From NCBI GenBank assembly GCA_051747265.1, contig JBNJFY010000006.1:62001-126000 (forward strand): 64,000 nt of DNA, written 5' to 3'. Position 1 is the stretch's first letter, and each line of letters starts with the position of its first letter. A program made the translations under genes and the position numbers. Below are positions 36,225 to 45,225 of the stretch, in pieces. Origin of the DNA: JBNJFY01 sp051747265. Lineage in GTDB: Bacteria > Bacteroidota > Rhodothermia > Balneolales > Balneolaceae. The notes beneath the pieces are model-generated. The model was not told where the DNA came from. It did not search any database and worked only from the letters and a program-made list of their open reading frames with translations.

Positions 36225-36977
36225 ATGATTCAAACGGCGAATGCCATTGTTCTGCGTACTACCGATGTGAAAGAATCCAGTCGAATCGCCACATTGTTGA
36301 CCGATTCGAATGGGAAAGTCGCTGTGATGGCCAAAGGAGTGCGCCGGCCTAAGAATAGATCGGCCGGAGTGCTGGAAACGGGAAATATTGTAGAAGTTGT
36401 CTACTATTATAAGTCCAGTCGCTCTGTACAGACGTTAAAAGAAGCAAGTATTTTGCACAAAACTTATAACTTGCGGCGAGATTTTAAAAAGTTGGCCGTC
36501 GTTTCGCCCACCTTGGAATTGTTGGACCAAATTGTTCACGAGGCTGAAGAAAGTACCGAGCTATACCAGTTTGCGGTACGGATGATTCGATGGGTTAATG
36601 ATACCGATGAACCGGTCATCAATCTTTTTCCCTATATCCAGGTACGAATAGCTGATTTATTAGGATTGGGCTTACAGGCGGTGTTGCCCGAGTCACTTAA
36701 GGATCAAACGGAGAATAATTTTCCGGATTTATACTTCACTGTCGATCAAGGTTTGATATCCGAGGAGCCGGGTTCCAACAACACATTTAGGTTAACCCGC
36801 AATCAAGCACATTTTTTGTTATTGGCATTGCAAGCAAAATCCTCCCGTGTTTTACACGTTACATTTGAGAATACAGAACGAAAAAACTTGATTCATCATT
36901 TAGACGTATACCTACAGTATCATATCGAAGGGGTGCGTGATCGCAAATCGGATTACATCCTGGAGCAACTATTATAA
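36225..36977 (+). CDS. recO: DNA repair protein RecO
   Basis: RecO loads RecA on SSB-coated DNA with RecF and RecR. The 250-residue protein starts with IQTANAIVLRTTDVKESSRIATLLTDSNGKVAVMAKGVR positions 2-40, which is the RecO N-terminal OB-fold, followed by the helical domain. No zinc-finger cysteines are visible in the C-terminal part. The next gene starts 27 bases later. Confidence 0.92.
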   Translation: MIQTANAIVLRTTDVKESSRIATLLTDSNGKVAVMAKGVRRPKNRSAGVLETGNIVEVVYYYKSSRSVQTLKEASILHKTYNLRRDFKKLAVVSPTLELLDQIVHEAEESTELYQFAVRMIRWVNDTDEPVINLFPYIQVRIADLLGLGLQAVLPESLKDQTENNFPDLYFTVDQGLISEEPGSNNTFRLTRNQAHFLLLALQAKSSRVLHVTFENTERKNLIHHLDVYLQYHIEGVRDRKSDYILEQLL

Positions 36978-37004
36978 AATGAGCCCCAACTTAGCCTGAG
37001 TAGT

Positions 37005-38573
37005 ATGAATTCTTTCAATCGATATTTGAGTGGTGTGCTTTTACTATTAATTGGCATTTTGGGCGGATTGATGATGGGATCCATTTTGCCTGCCGACTGG
37101 TTCATTGATGATCGCACCGAAGTGGTCCAAACGGAGGTGTTACGTTCCTCATCCAGCGACCGAAGCACGGGCGTGGTAAAAGGGTTGCCCGCCTTTAAGT
37201 CGATCGCCGAAGAAATTTTGCCTACGGTTGTTTATATCGAGACCGTCGTTCCGTTGACCAAAGAAGATATTCCGGAAGATTCCTACCATGATTTCGACAA
37301 TCCTATGTGGGATCGTTTGCTGCCTGAGCGCCGCGCGCGTGCCGTGGGATCCGGAGTCATCATTAGTTCGGATGGCTATATTTTGACAAATAACCATGTG
37401 GTAGAAGGGGCTGTGGAAAACGGTATTCGTGTAACGCTTCGTGATAAGCGAACCTATCGGGCTCGACTGGTTGGGAAGGATCCAAGTACCGATTTGGCAG
37501 TGATTCGTATTGATGAGCAGAATCTGCCCCAAATTATTCTGGGTAATTCTGATCAGGTCGCGATAGGAGATTGGGTATTGGCGGTCGGAAATCCTTTTCG
37601 ATTGCGATCGACCATTACGGCGGGTATCGTGAGCGCTATGGGAAGGGATGTACAGATCATCAATGATGAGCTGCGCGTGGAAAGTTTCATTCAAACTGAT
37701 GCCGCCATCAACAAAGGGAACAGCGGCGGAGCGTTGGTCAATACGAACGGAGAACTGATTGGAATCAATACGGCAATTGCTTCTCAGACCGGAAATTATC
37801 AAGGTTATGGATTTGCCGTGCCTATTAACCTGGCGAGCAAAGTGGCTACTGATTTAATGCAGTATGGCGAAGTACAGCGTGCGCTGTTGGGCGTGCAAAT
37901 CACGGAAATCACCTATGAACGAGCCCAAGAATTGGGTTTAGAGGTAATCGGGGGAGCCGAAATTCAATCGGTCTTGGAAGAGGGCGCGGCGCGGTTGGCT
38001 GGTTTGAAAGAGGGCGATATTATTCGATCGGTGGCTGGCAAAACCATTACGGAACCCAATGAATTGCAAGAGCAGATCGCCTTATTGCATCCAGGTGATA
38101 CGGTTGCGGTTCAGGTGTGGCGATCGGGCAAGGTGTTGGATAAACAGGTAAAACTCAAAGGCATCAATCAAGCACAAGATTGGTTCGCCGACAACCGATC
38201 TGACCAGATGCCTCAGCTGGTTCCGGATAAGCAACGTCCGGAGGGCGAATCTCCAGAAGGGAAGTGGGAAAGTTTAAACCCTGAAACCGAAGGGGAATCC
38301 TTTGACGTTGGATTTCGCGTTCAAGCTCGTTCATCGAATGAATTCGATAAAACCGAACTAAAGATCACGGATGTTAAAACCCAATCGGAAGCCTGGAAAC
38401 GTGGACTCCGGGAGGGGGACACCATTTTGGAGGTGAACGGAAAAGTAGTTGAAGATCTGGCTGCTTTGCGTGATCTTATGCGCTCTTCGGGTAATCAGCG
38501 AGAGCAAATAATGGTAACTGTTCGTAAAAAGAATGGTTCGCTGGCTTATTACGAGTTGAGTATAAATGAGTAA
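37005..38573 (+). CDS. HtrA/Deg-family periplasmic serine protease
   Basis: The 522-residue protein has an N-terminal membrane anchor or signal (about 7-29) and a trypsin-like domain with the complete triad H131 (TNNHVVEG), D163 (STDLAVI) and S240 (KGNSGGALVN). Two PDZ domains follow, the first near 285-385 and the second near 430-520. It should degrade or refold damaged envelope proteins. The linker between the PDZ domains (about 390-425) is charged and Gln/Pro rich. The gene lies between recO and a lipoprotein gene on the same strand. Confidence 0.93.
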   Translation: MNSFNRYLSGVLLLLIGILGGLMMGSILPADWFIDDRTEVVQTEVLRSSSSDRSTGVVKGLPAFKSIAEEILPTVVYIETVVPLTKEDIPEDSYHDFDNPMWDRLLPERRARAVGSGVIISSDGYILTNNHVVEGAVENGIRVTLRDKRTYRARLVGKDPSTDLAVIRIDEQNLPQIILGNSDQVAIGDWVLAVGNPFRLRSTITAGIVSAMGRDVQIINDELRVESFIQTDAAINKGNSGGALVNTNGELIGINTAIASQTGNYQGYGFAVPINLASKVATDLMQYGEVQRALLGVQITEITYERAQELGLEVIGGAEIQSVLEEGAARLAGLKEGDIIRSVAGKTITEPNELQEQIALLHPGDTVAVQVWRSGKVLDKQVKLKGINQAQDWFADNRSDQMPQLVPDKQRPEGESPEGKWESLNPETEGESFDVGFRVQARSSNEFDKTELKITDVKTQSEAWKRGLREGDTILEVNGKVVEDLAALRDLMRSSGNQREQIMVTVRKKNGSLAYYELSINE

Positions 38574-38597
38574 TTTAGATCATAAACCGAGATTCTT

Positions 38598-39131
38598 TTG
38601 AAAACTACCAATAGATTCGTTTCTCTTTTTCTGTTATTAACCGTCGTTACTCTTGGAGCTTGCGTAGGGGGCAAAAGTACTATTCAGCCTCAAGAAGAAA
38701 CCAAACCAGGTCCAGCTTGGTTTACTACCGCAAACCAAATGCAGGCTGATAGTTTATATTACCGCTTGGATGCTACGGTGCTGCATAGCGACTCTGCTAA
38801 AGCCATTGAGTTGGCGAAGGAATCTGCGGTGGCCCATTTAATGACTCAACTGGATGAACAAAATGAACAGCAAAGAGTGCAATTGGTGAATGATGAAGGG
38901 TTGAATGCGCTATCCTCAGCACCGTTTATTCTTCAATTGCGACGCTTTACCAGCTATAAAGACGATATCGAAGTGGCCCAATCAACGGCGCAATCACGAG
39001 ATGATATCTACCAAGGATATGTTCGAGTTCGTTTGTCCAAAACCAGTTATCGCAGTCAGTTGCGTACGTTTTTAGATCGAGCCACTACGAACGCCAATCG
39101 TGATGCGTGGATGGATCTGATAAGCGAATAA
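38598..39131 (+). CDS. Lipoprotein, possibly LPP20-like
   Basis: The 177-residue protein starts with TTG and has a clear lipobox VTLGAC, so it is a lipoprotein anchored at about residue 22. The mature part (PAWFTTANQMQADSLYYRL and AIELAKESAVAHLMTQL) resembles the LPP20 domain found in Helicobacter and Bacteroidota proteins, but I am not certain. Its place 24 bases after the HtrA gene suggests a common envelope-stress role. Confidence 0.65.
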   Translation: MKTTNRFVSLFLLLTVVTLGACVGGKSTIQPQEETKPGPAWFTTANQMQADSLYYRLDATVLHSDSAKAIELAKESAVAHLMTQLDEQNEQQRVQLVNDEGLNALSSAPFILQLRRFTSYKDDIEVAQSTAQSRDDIYQGYVRVRLSKTSYRSQLRTFLDRATTNANRDAWMDLISE

Positions 39132-39275
39132 CGATTTTCTAATCTCATTTTTTGAGGTGAGGGTAATCTGTGCTCGCAACAGTAAATCTATCTGCTTGTG
39201 ACGCATCCCGTGTAGCGTTAATCAGGGGGGACATGCTACTTCCCGGAAAATGAAATAGATCTCTGTGTTTATTAT

Positions 39276-39310
39276 AAAAAAGGAGCTGCTCGGCAAAGCA
39301 ACTCCTTTTT
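39276..39310. terminator. Bidirectional intrinsic terminator
   Basis: AAAAAAGGAG-C-TGCT pairs with AGCA-A-CTCCTTTTT across a 6-base loop, with one mismatch. A-run and T-run on opposite sides make it able to end transcription from both converging genes, the lipoprotein and icd. Confidence 0.82.
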
Positions 39311-39338
39311 CGTTTAGTGGATATTAAGGCATTGAAGC

Positions 39339-40586
39339 TTACATGTTTTCCACGATTTTCTCGCCGAATTCAGAGCACTTCAACAGGGTGGCTCCCTCCA
39401 TCAGACGCTCAAAGTCGTAGGTAACTTGCTTCTGTTGAATGGAAGCTTCGATTCCTTTTTCAATCAAATCGGCCGCTTCATTCCAGCCCATGTAGCGCAG
39501 CATGATCACACCGGAGAGAATCAAAGAACCGGGATTCACCTTATCTTGACCAGTGTATTTGGGAGCGGTTCCATGCGTGGCTTCGAAAAGGGCATAGCCG
39601 GTTTCGTAGTTGATATTGGCACCGGGCGCGATTCCGATACCCCCTACTTGAGCCGCTAAGGCGTCAGAAATGTAATCGCCGTTAAGATTGAGGGTGGCAA
39701 TTATATCGTATTCATCCGGACGGGTAAGAATTTGCTGCAAAAAGGCATCGGCAATAACATCTTTTATAACTATTCCATTGGGCAATTTGCACCACGGTCC
39801 TTCGCCTATGACTTCCGCGTCAAACTCTTCTCGAGCAACTTCATAACCCCAATCTTTGAAGCTTCCCTCGGTAAACTTCATAATGTTACCTTTGTGGACC
39901 AGGGTCACGCTATCTCGGTTATTCTCAATGGCGTAATTAATAGCGGATCGAACCAAACGCTTCGTTCCTTCTTCAGATACCGGTTTGATACCCAGGGAAG
40001 AGGTCTCCGGGAAGCGAATGTTGGTCACCCCTAACTCATCGATCAAAAAATCCTTCAATTTCTTGTTTTCGGGGGTTCCGGTTTGATATTCGATACCTGC
40101 GTATATGTCTTCGGTGTTTTCACGAAAGATAACCATATCGGTCTTTTCCGGTTCTCGCACCGGAGAAGGAGTGCCTTTATAATATTTCACCGGGCGTACA
40201 CAAGCATACAAATCCAACTTTTGACGCAGGGCCACATTCAGCGAACGAATACCGCCGCCAACGGGAGTTGTCAACGGACCTTTAATGCCAATTTTGAATT
40301 CTTCAATTGCCTGTAGGGTATCGTTGGGCAGCCATTGACCTTCACCGTAAAAATTAACGGCTTTGTCACCGGCATAAATTTCAAACCATTCAATTTGGCG
40401 CTCGCCGTTGTAGGCTTTTTCAACAGCACTGTCCAATACATGACGCATAGTCGGGGTGATATCAATCCCGATGCCGTCGCCTTCGATAAATGGAATGATG
40501 GGGCGATTGCCCACCTTTAAACTGCCGTCCTCTTTTTTTTCTACTTTTGTGCCTTGTTCGGGGGGGGTAATTTTTTCGTAGGCCAT
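39339..40586 (-). CDS. icd: NADP-dependent isocitrate dehydrogenase
   Basis: The TCA-cycle enzyme oxidises isocitrate to 2-oxoglutarate and CO2. The 415-residue form starting at 40586 aligns with E. coli Icd with a constant +2 offset: S115, N117, R121 and R131 match the substrate-binding residues S113, N115, R119 and R129. The cofactor region HGTAPKYTGQDKVNPGS has the Lys-Tyr pair expected for NADP. A longer reading frame from 40661 begins with a hydrophobic stretch and is less likely. S115 could be phosphorylated, but no AceK gene is seen. Confidence 0.95.
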   Translation of the reverse strand: MAYEKITPPEQGTKVEKKEDGSLKVGNRPIIPFIEGDGIGIDITPTMRHVLDSAVEKAYNGERQIEWFEIYAGDKAVNFYGEGQWLPNDTLQAIEEFKIGIKGPLTTPVGGGIRSLNVALRQKLDLYACVRPVKYYKGTPSPVREPEKTDMVIFRENTEDIYAGIEYQTGTPENKKLKDFLIDELGVTNIRFPETSSLGIKPVSEEGTKRLVRSAINYAIENNRDSVTLVHKGNIMKFTEGSFKDWGYEVAREEFDAEVIGEGPWCKLPNGIVIKDVIADAFLQQILTRPDEYDIIATLNLNGDYISDALAAQVGGIGIAPGANINYETGYALFEATHGTAPKYTGQDKVNPGSLILSGVIMLRYMGWNEAADLIEKGIEASIQQKQVTYDFERLMEGATLLKCSEFGEKIVENM

Positions 40587-40753
40587 AAAACTATAGCAAT
40601 ATGCGATTCCAATTATAGTGTTTAAGATCGATATGATAGCAAAAAAATAAGCTAGTTCCACACTGCCGGCAATAAGACAAATTGGTGGTGCCCGATCAGT
40701 TAGTTATTTTTGGCCTATTCATATCGTCCACCTTTTATCATCAAGTACATTAC

Positions 40754-41719
40754 ATGTCATTATCTAAACAAGACCGAATTTATGTAGCGGGACACCGGGG
40801 AATGGTGGGTTCAGCGATTGTACGCCGATTGCAAGCCGAAGGGTATAATCAGTTAATTCTGCGTACGAGTAGTGAACTGGATTTGCGCCATCAACAAGAA
40901 GTAGAGAATTTTTTCGATGAACAGCAGCCGGATGTTGTCATTGACGCTGCGGCTCGCGTAGGTGGGATACTAGCCAATGATGAATATCCCTATACGTTTC
41001 TGTACGATAATCTTCAGATGCAGAATAACATTATCCATGCGGCGCACAACCAGGATGTGGAGCGATTGGTCTTTCTGGGAAGCTCCTGCATTTATCCCAA
41101 ACATGCCGACCAACCTTTAAAAGAAGAATACTTGTTAACCGGTCCGCTAGAACCCACTAATCAATGGTACGCGGTGGCAAAAATTGCGGGTGTGAAAATG
41201 TGTGAAGCCCTGCGAAGGCAGTACGACCGCCAATATTTGGCGTTGATGCCTACCAATTTGTTTGGCCCCGGAGATAACTTCGATCTCCAGACCTCGCATG
41301 TACTGCCCGCCTTGATTCGAAAATACCATCAGGCTAAAACCGAGGGGAAAACGGTTACATTATGGGGAACCGGAAGTCCCAAACGAGAGTTTTTGCATGT
41401 GGATGATCTGGCTCGGGCCGTTTTACACATGTTACGACTGGAAAATCCGGATCATGTACTCTACAATGTAGGAACCGGTAAAGACCTTTCCATCAAAGAG
41501 CTAAGCGAGTTGATTAAAGAAGTGATCGCTCCGGATACAGAGGTAGAAACCGAATGGGACACCACCAAACCCGATGGAACGCCTCGAAAATTGTTGGATA
41601 TCGGTCGGATCGAAGCCACCGGATGGCAACCGCAAATCAGTTTGAGAGAGGGGATTGAAGAAACCTACGACTGGTTTTTGGAGCACGGAGAAGAGATCCG
41701 AGAAGTGAAAATTAAGTGA
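40754..41719 (+). CDS. fcl: GDP-L-fucose synthase
   Basis: The bifunctional epimerase/reductase converts GDP-4-keto-6-deoxy-D-mannose to GDP-L-fucose. I start at the ATG at 40754 because it yields the standard 321 residues with the GHRGMVGSAI cofactor loop at residue 13. The catalytic SYK triad is visible as SSCIYPK and YAVAKIAGVK. It lies 76 bases before gmd, which makes its substrate. The fcl-gmd order is the reverse of that in E. coli. GDP-fucose could feed the surface glycan genes. Confidence 0.95.
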   Translation: MSLSKQDRIYVAGHRGMVGSAIVRRLQAEGYNQLILRTSSELDLRHQQEVENFFDEQQPDVVIDAAARVGGILANDEYPYTFLYDNLQMQNNIIHAAHNQDVERLVFLGSSCIYPKHADQPLKEEYLLTGPLEPTNQWYAVAKIAGVKMCEALRRQYDRQYLALMPTNLFGPGDNFDLQTSHVLPALIRKYHQAKTEGKTVTLWGTGSPKREFLHVDDLARAVLHMLRLENPDHVLYNVGTGKDLSIKELSELIKEVIAPDTEVETEWDTTKPDGTPRKLLDIGRIEATGWQPQISLREGIEETYDWFLEHGEEIREVKIK

Positions 41720-41795
41720 TTGGCCAATGGATATCCATTCGTTCAATCACTTAAGCTGAAATCATTCCAATTGAAGTTATAATCGTCGATAATAT

Positions 41796-42881
41796 ATGAG
41801 TAGTCGCAATAAAGTCGCTTTAATCACCGGAATTACCGGACAGGATGGATCCTATCTGGCCGAACTGCTATTGGACAAAGGGTATGAGGTTCACGGACTC
41901 AAACGCCGGGCCAGTTCCTTCAATACCAAGCGGGTGGATCACCTGTATCACGATCCCCACTACAAAGGCTTGCCCTTTTACCTGCACTACGGGGATATGA
42001 CCGACTCCACCAACCTGATCCGCATTATCCAGGACACCCAGCCCGACGAGATCTACAATTTAGCCGCACAATCGCACGTGCAGGTATCCTTCGAAACGCC
42101 AGAATATACGGCCAACGGCGACGCTTTAGGTGCGCTGCGCGTGCTGGAAGCGATTCGCATTCTGGGTCTCACTGACAAGACCCGCTTTTATCAGGCCTCC
42201 ACCTCGGAGCTGTACGGCAAGGTGCAGGAGACCCCACAAACCGAAAATACGCCCTTCTACCCACGTTCGCCATACGCGGCGGCCAAACTGTACGCCTACT
42301 GGATCACGGTAAACTACCGGGAAGCCTACGACATCTTTGCCACCAATGGAATTCTGTTCAATCACGAAAGTCCGCGGAGGGGCGAGACCTTTGTGACCCG
42401 CAAAATCACCCGCGCGGCGGTGCGCATTGCCGAGGGTACCCAGAAGAAGCTCTTTCTCGGGAATATGAACGCCAAGCGCGATTGGGGCCACGCCAAGGAT
42501 TACGTCTACGGCATGTGGATGATCCTGCAGCAGGAAGAACCGGAAGATTTTGTGTTGGCCACCGGCAAGACCACTACGGTGCGCGATTTTTGCACCATGG
42601 CCTTCGAGGCGGCGGGGATTCCGCTGGTGTGGGAAGGCAAAGGCGTCAACGAAGTGGGCAAGCACAAGGAGACCGGCGAGGTGCTGGTGGAAGTGGATCC
42701 GCGCTATTTTCGTCCCACGGAAGTAGACCTACTGATCGGCGACGCCAGCAAGGCCAAGGAGCAGATGGGCTGGGAGCCTAAAATCAGCCTGGAAGCGATG
42801 ATTGAAGAGATGGTGGCTTCGGATCGTGAAGAGTTGCACGAATTAATGAAAGTGGGCGAACAAAGCCGAGTCAATAATTAA
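41796..42881 (+). CDS. gmd: GDP-mannose 4,6-dehydratase
   Basis: The 361-residue SDR enzyme has the TGITGQDGSYLAELLL cofactor loop near the N-terminus, YxxxK in YPRSPYAAAKLYAYW, and the family segments FNHESPRRGETFVTRKI and NMNAKRDWGHAKDYV. It makes GDP-4-keto-6-deoxymannose, the substrate of Fcl. The central part is clearly richer in G+C than its neighbours (for example 37 of 60 bases at 42661-42720 against 29 of 60 at 41221-41280), suggesting transfer or gene conversion. Confidence 0.96.
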   Translation: MSSRNKVALITGITGQDGSYLAELLLDKGYEVHGLKRRASSFNTKRVDHLYHDPHYKGLPFYLHYGDMTDSTNLIRIIQDTQPDEIYNLAAQSHVQVSFETPEYTANGDALGALRVLEAIRILGLTDKTRFYQASTSELYGKVQETPQTENTPFYPRSPYAAAKLYAYWITVNYREAYDIFATNGILFNHESPRRGETFVTRKITRAAVRIAEGTQKKLFLGNMNAKRDWGHAKDYVYGMWMILQQEEPEDFVLATGKTTTVRDFCTMAFEAAGIPLVWEGKGVNEVGKHKETGEVLVEVDPRYFRPTEVDLLIGDASKAKEQMGWEPKISLEAMIEEMVASDREELHELMKVGEQSRVNN

Positions 42882-42926
42882 GATAGACTGGCGTTAATAA
42901 TTGGAATGGGAAAAAAGCGCTAAGGT

Positions 42927-43133
42927 ATGTTGAAATCATTTTTTGGTCATCGCGGGCGATACAAAAAGTTTAATTATAAACCCCGGTATTACGATCCCAA
43001 AAAGGATAAATCAAAACGGGAGCGTATTAAATTTGAGTCGCAAAACCGGGCTCGTCGCGCTAAACAGACCCAACGCATCATATTTTATGCGGTAGGATTG
43101 GGAATTATATTTTGGGTCATTTTGTATCTGTAA
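42927..43133 (+). CDS. Small basic single-span membrane protein (68 aa)
   Basis: The protein has a very basic N-terminal half (RYKKFNYKPRYYDPKKDK, then many Lys and Arg) and one C-terminal membrane span (about 50-68, IIFYAVGLGIIFWVILYL). I recall small proteins with a similar Y.PRYYD motif next to mutL in Bacteroidota, but their function is not established. The topology suits a tail-anchored inner-membrane protein whose basic domain faces the cytosol. It lies 49 bases before mutL. Confidence 0.6.
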   Translation: MLKSFFGHRGRYKKFNYKPRYYDPKKDKSKRERIKFESQNRARRAKQTQRIIFYAVGLGIIFWVILYL

Positions 43134-43182
43134 GCCGTATATTGCACGCCATTTGAATTTAAAAGGGAAGAGTTAACGTACA

Positions 43183-45096
43183 TTGTCGCAGTCTGAGACG
43201 AAGCACGCATCTGAGCAAGAACCAACCATAGACCAAGACGGTCAAATTGTCGACAATCAGGGACAGTCTGATAGCCTGATTCGACAACTTCCACCCGAAA
43301 TATCTAACAAAATCGCGGCGGGTGAGGTCATTCAGCGACCTAGTTCTGTGGTCAAGGAATTGGTAGATAATGCCATTGATGCCGGAGCGGAACAGATCAA
43401 AATTATAATCCAGCAGGCTGGTCGGACGCTCATTCAAGTAGTTGACGATGGCTGTGGTATGAGCGAAGGAGATTTGCGTCCCTGCTTCACCCAGCACGCA
43501 ACGTCTAAAATTCAAGATATTGAGGACTTGCACCGCATTCGGACGCTGGGTTTTCGAGGAGAGGCGATGGCTTCCATTGCTTCGGTTTCCCAAGTTACGG
43601 TGAAAACAAAGCGGCCCGAAGATGACGCTGGATGGCTGTATGAGATCTGGGGTGGTGATGAAAAGAAACGGGAACCGGTGGCCACTGATAATGGGACCTC
43701 GGTTTCGGTGAGGAATTTATTTTTCAATGTCCCTGCGCGTCGCCAGTTTTTGAAGACCGATGCCACGGAGTTCCGGCATATCTTGCGCACGGTACAACAG
43801 CTGGCCTTGGCCCACACCGAGATTGGATTTGAATTACACGCGGATGGAGATGAAATCTATCAATTGCCCCCGCAGGAACTTACGGAGCGAATTGTAGCCA
43901 TTTTTGGCAAGAACTACCGGGCTAGTCTGATCAAGTTTGAGGAAAAAACCAGCTATGTGCGCATTTATGGAGTCGTAGCGGATCCAAAGTTGACCAAACG
44001 CAGTAGGGGCGAACAGTTCTTGTTTGTAAATGGACGCCCTTTTCAACATCGCTTGTTGACCTACAGTATATTGAGCCAATACGAGCCTTGGACTGGCAAA
44101 CGGGAATACCCTTTTTTCGCGCTATTTCTGGATATTGATCCCGAACAAGTGGATGTGAATGTGCATCCGGCCAAAAGTGAGGTCAAATTTGATGACCAAC
44201 GCAGTATCCTCAAACTAAGTAAGTCGGTGATCCGAAAAGCACTGAATGAGCATTTTTATGTACCCCAAGTGGATAAAGAGGACAAACCCACCAAAGATTC
44301 TTTTACCGGGTTTTCCACATCCTTCGGCGATCAAAAAGGGCAAAATCGGGATCGCTCCTCTTCGGATCAAAATGAACCAATCCGTATTCCCTCACGCATC
44401 AATTTCCAAGACAGCTCCTCAAGAGTTCCCAATCAGGCGGCTGGGGATTTATATGATCAACCCTCGGAGCAATCGCAATCGGTGGAAGGGAGGCAACAGC
44501 AATCCGGTGAGGCGGGTAAACCTCAACGGAGTCGGGATCGCGGTTTTTGGCAATTGCATAACTCCTTCATCATCACACAGACCCGTACGGGAATGTGCAT
44601 TGTCGATCAACACGCGGCGCACAAGCGAATCATTTATGAACGCATTTTAAGTGCTACCGAGTCGGGACTGCCCAGCACGCAACAACTGTTATTCTCGCAA
44701 ACTATTGATTTTTCAGCTTCCGACTTTTCACTGCTGGAAGAGTTGCATCCCATTATCCAAAAGATGGGCTTTAATGTACAGTTGGTGAGTGGAAATACGG
44801 CTATTATGCAGGGGGTTCCGGCGGATATCAATATCGGCGATGAACAGCAGGTGCTTCGTCAAATTCTAAACCAGTACCGCGAGCTGGATCAAAATATGCG
44901 ACTTGACGCTCGTCGTAAATTGGCTATCGCGTTTGCTCAAAAGACTTCTATCCCCCGAGGCAAGGTGCTGACTGACATGGAGATGGAGACGATCATAGAT
45001 CAGTTGTTTTCTTGTGAGGAACCCTATTTAGATCCCTTAAAAAAGCCTACGATTCATTACCTTCCATTGGACGAAATAAAAGCGCGATTTCGATAA
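43183..45096 (+). CDS. mutL: DNA mismatch repair protein MutL
   Basis: The 637-residue protein has a GHKL ATPase N-domain: N-box KELVDNAIDAGA (E59, N63), DDGCGM, ATSKI and LGFRGEAMASI. A disordered Ser/Gln-rich linker (about 365-455) and the C-terminal dimerisation domain (from about 460) follow. It starts with TTG and has about 34 extra N-terminal residues. The DQHA motif (475-478) is followed by K481, where endonuclease-type MutL has Glu. The other endonuclease motifs are also poorly kept. The last 175 codons are repeated exactly downstream. Confidence 0.95.
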   Translation: MSQSETKHASEQEPTIDQDGQIVDNQGQSDSLIRQLPPEISNKIAAGEVIQRPSSVVKELVDNAIDAGAEQIKIIIQQAGRTLIQVVDDGCGMSEGDLRPCFTQHATSKIQDIEDLHRIRTLGFRGEAMASIASVSQVTVKTKRPEDDAGWLYEIWGGDEKKREPVATDNGTSVSVRNLFFNVPARRQFLKTDATEFRHILRTVQQLALAHTEIGFELHADGDEIYQLPPQELTERIVAIFGKNYRASLIKFEEKTSYVRIYGVVADPKLTKRSRGEQFLFVNGRPFQHRLLTYSILSQYEPWTGKREYPFFALFLDIDPEQVDVNVHPAKSEVKFDDQRSILKLSKSVIRKALNEHFYVPQVDKEDKPTKDSFTGFSTSFGDQKGQNRDRSSSDQNEPIRIPSRINFQDSSSRVPNQAAGDLYDQPSEQSQSVEGRQQQSGEAGKPQRSRDRGFWQLHNSFIITQTRTGMCIVDQHAAHKRIIYERILSATESGLPSTQQLLFSQTIDFSASDFSLLEELHPIIQKMGFNVQLVSGNTAIMQGVPADINIGDEQQVLRQILNQYRELDQNMRLDARRKLAIAFAQKTSIPRGKVLTDMEMETIIDQLFSCEEPYLDPLKKPTIHYLPLDEIKARFR

Positions 45097-45146
45097 ACCA
45101 GTGGATTTATGTCGGACAACCGGAATTCCTTGACTATTCTAGCTAT
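44572..45146. repeat. Direct tandem repeat, copy 1 (575 bp)
   Basis: This is the first unit of an exact head-to-tail duplication. It runs from inside mutL (just before codon 466) through the mutL stop and the first 38 bases of the glycosyltransferase gene. Position 44572 corresponds to 45147 and 45146 to 45721. The bases flanking the unit differ at both ends, so no microhomology is visible at the junction. 575 is not a multiple of three. Confidence 0.95.
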
Positions 45147-45225
45147 ATCACACAGACCCGTACGGGAATGTGCATTGTCGATCAACACGCGGCGCACAAG
45201 CGAATCATTTATGAACGCATTTTAA
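45109..45225 (+). pseudogene. Chimeric 38-residue reading frame at the duplication junction
   Basis: The first copy of the glycosyltransferase start (ATG at 45109) encodes 13 residues of that protein (to LAI) and then runs across the junction at 45146/45147 into out-of-frame mutL sequence, stopping at 45223-45225. It is a remnant created by the duplication, not a real gene. Confidence 0.85.

Noticed and set aside
37149..37802. 217-residue open frame antisense to the HtrA protease gene
   Set aside because: The sense frame encodes a complete catalytic triad, and the antisense product has no recognisable family or low-complexity-free core.
39339..40661. Isocitrate dehydrogenase with a membrane anchor
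   Set aside because: The hydrophobic 25 residues come only from extending the frame to an upstream ATG. The internal ATG at 40586 gives the standard length and residue numbering.
42126..42665. 179-residue open frame antisense to gmd
   Set aside because: It lies wholly inside the gmd coding region, has no domain or start signal, and is explained by the GC-rich codon use of that part of gmd.
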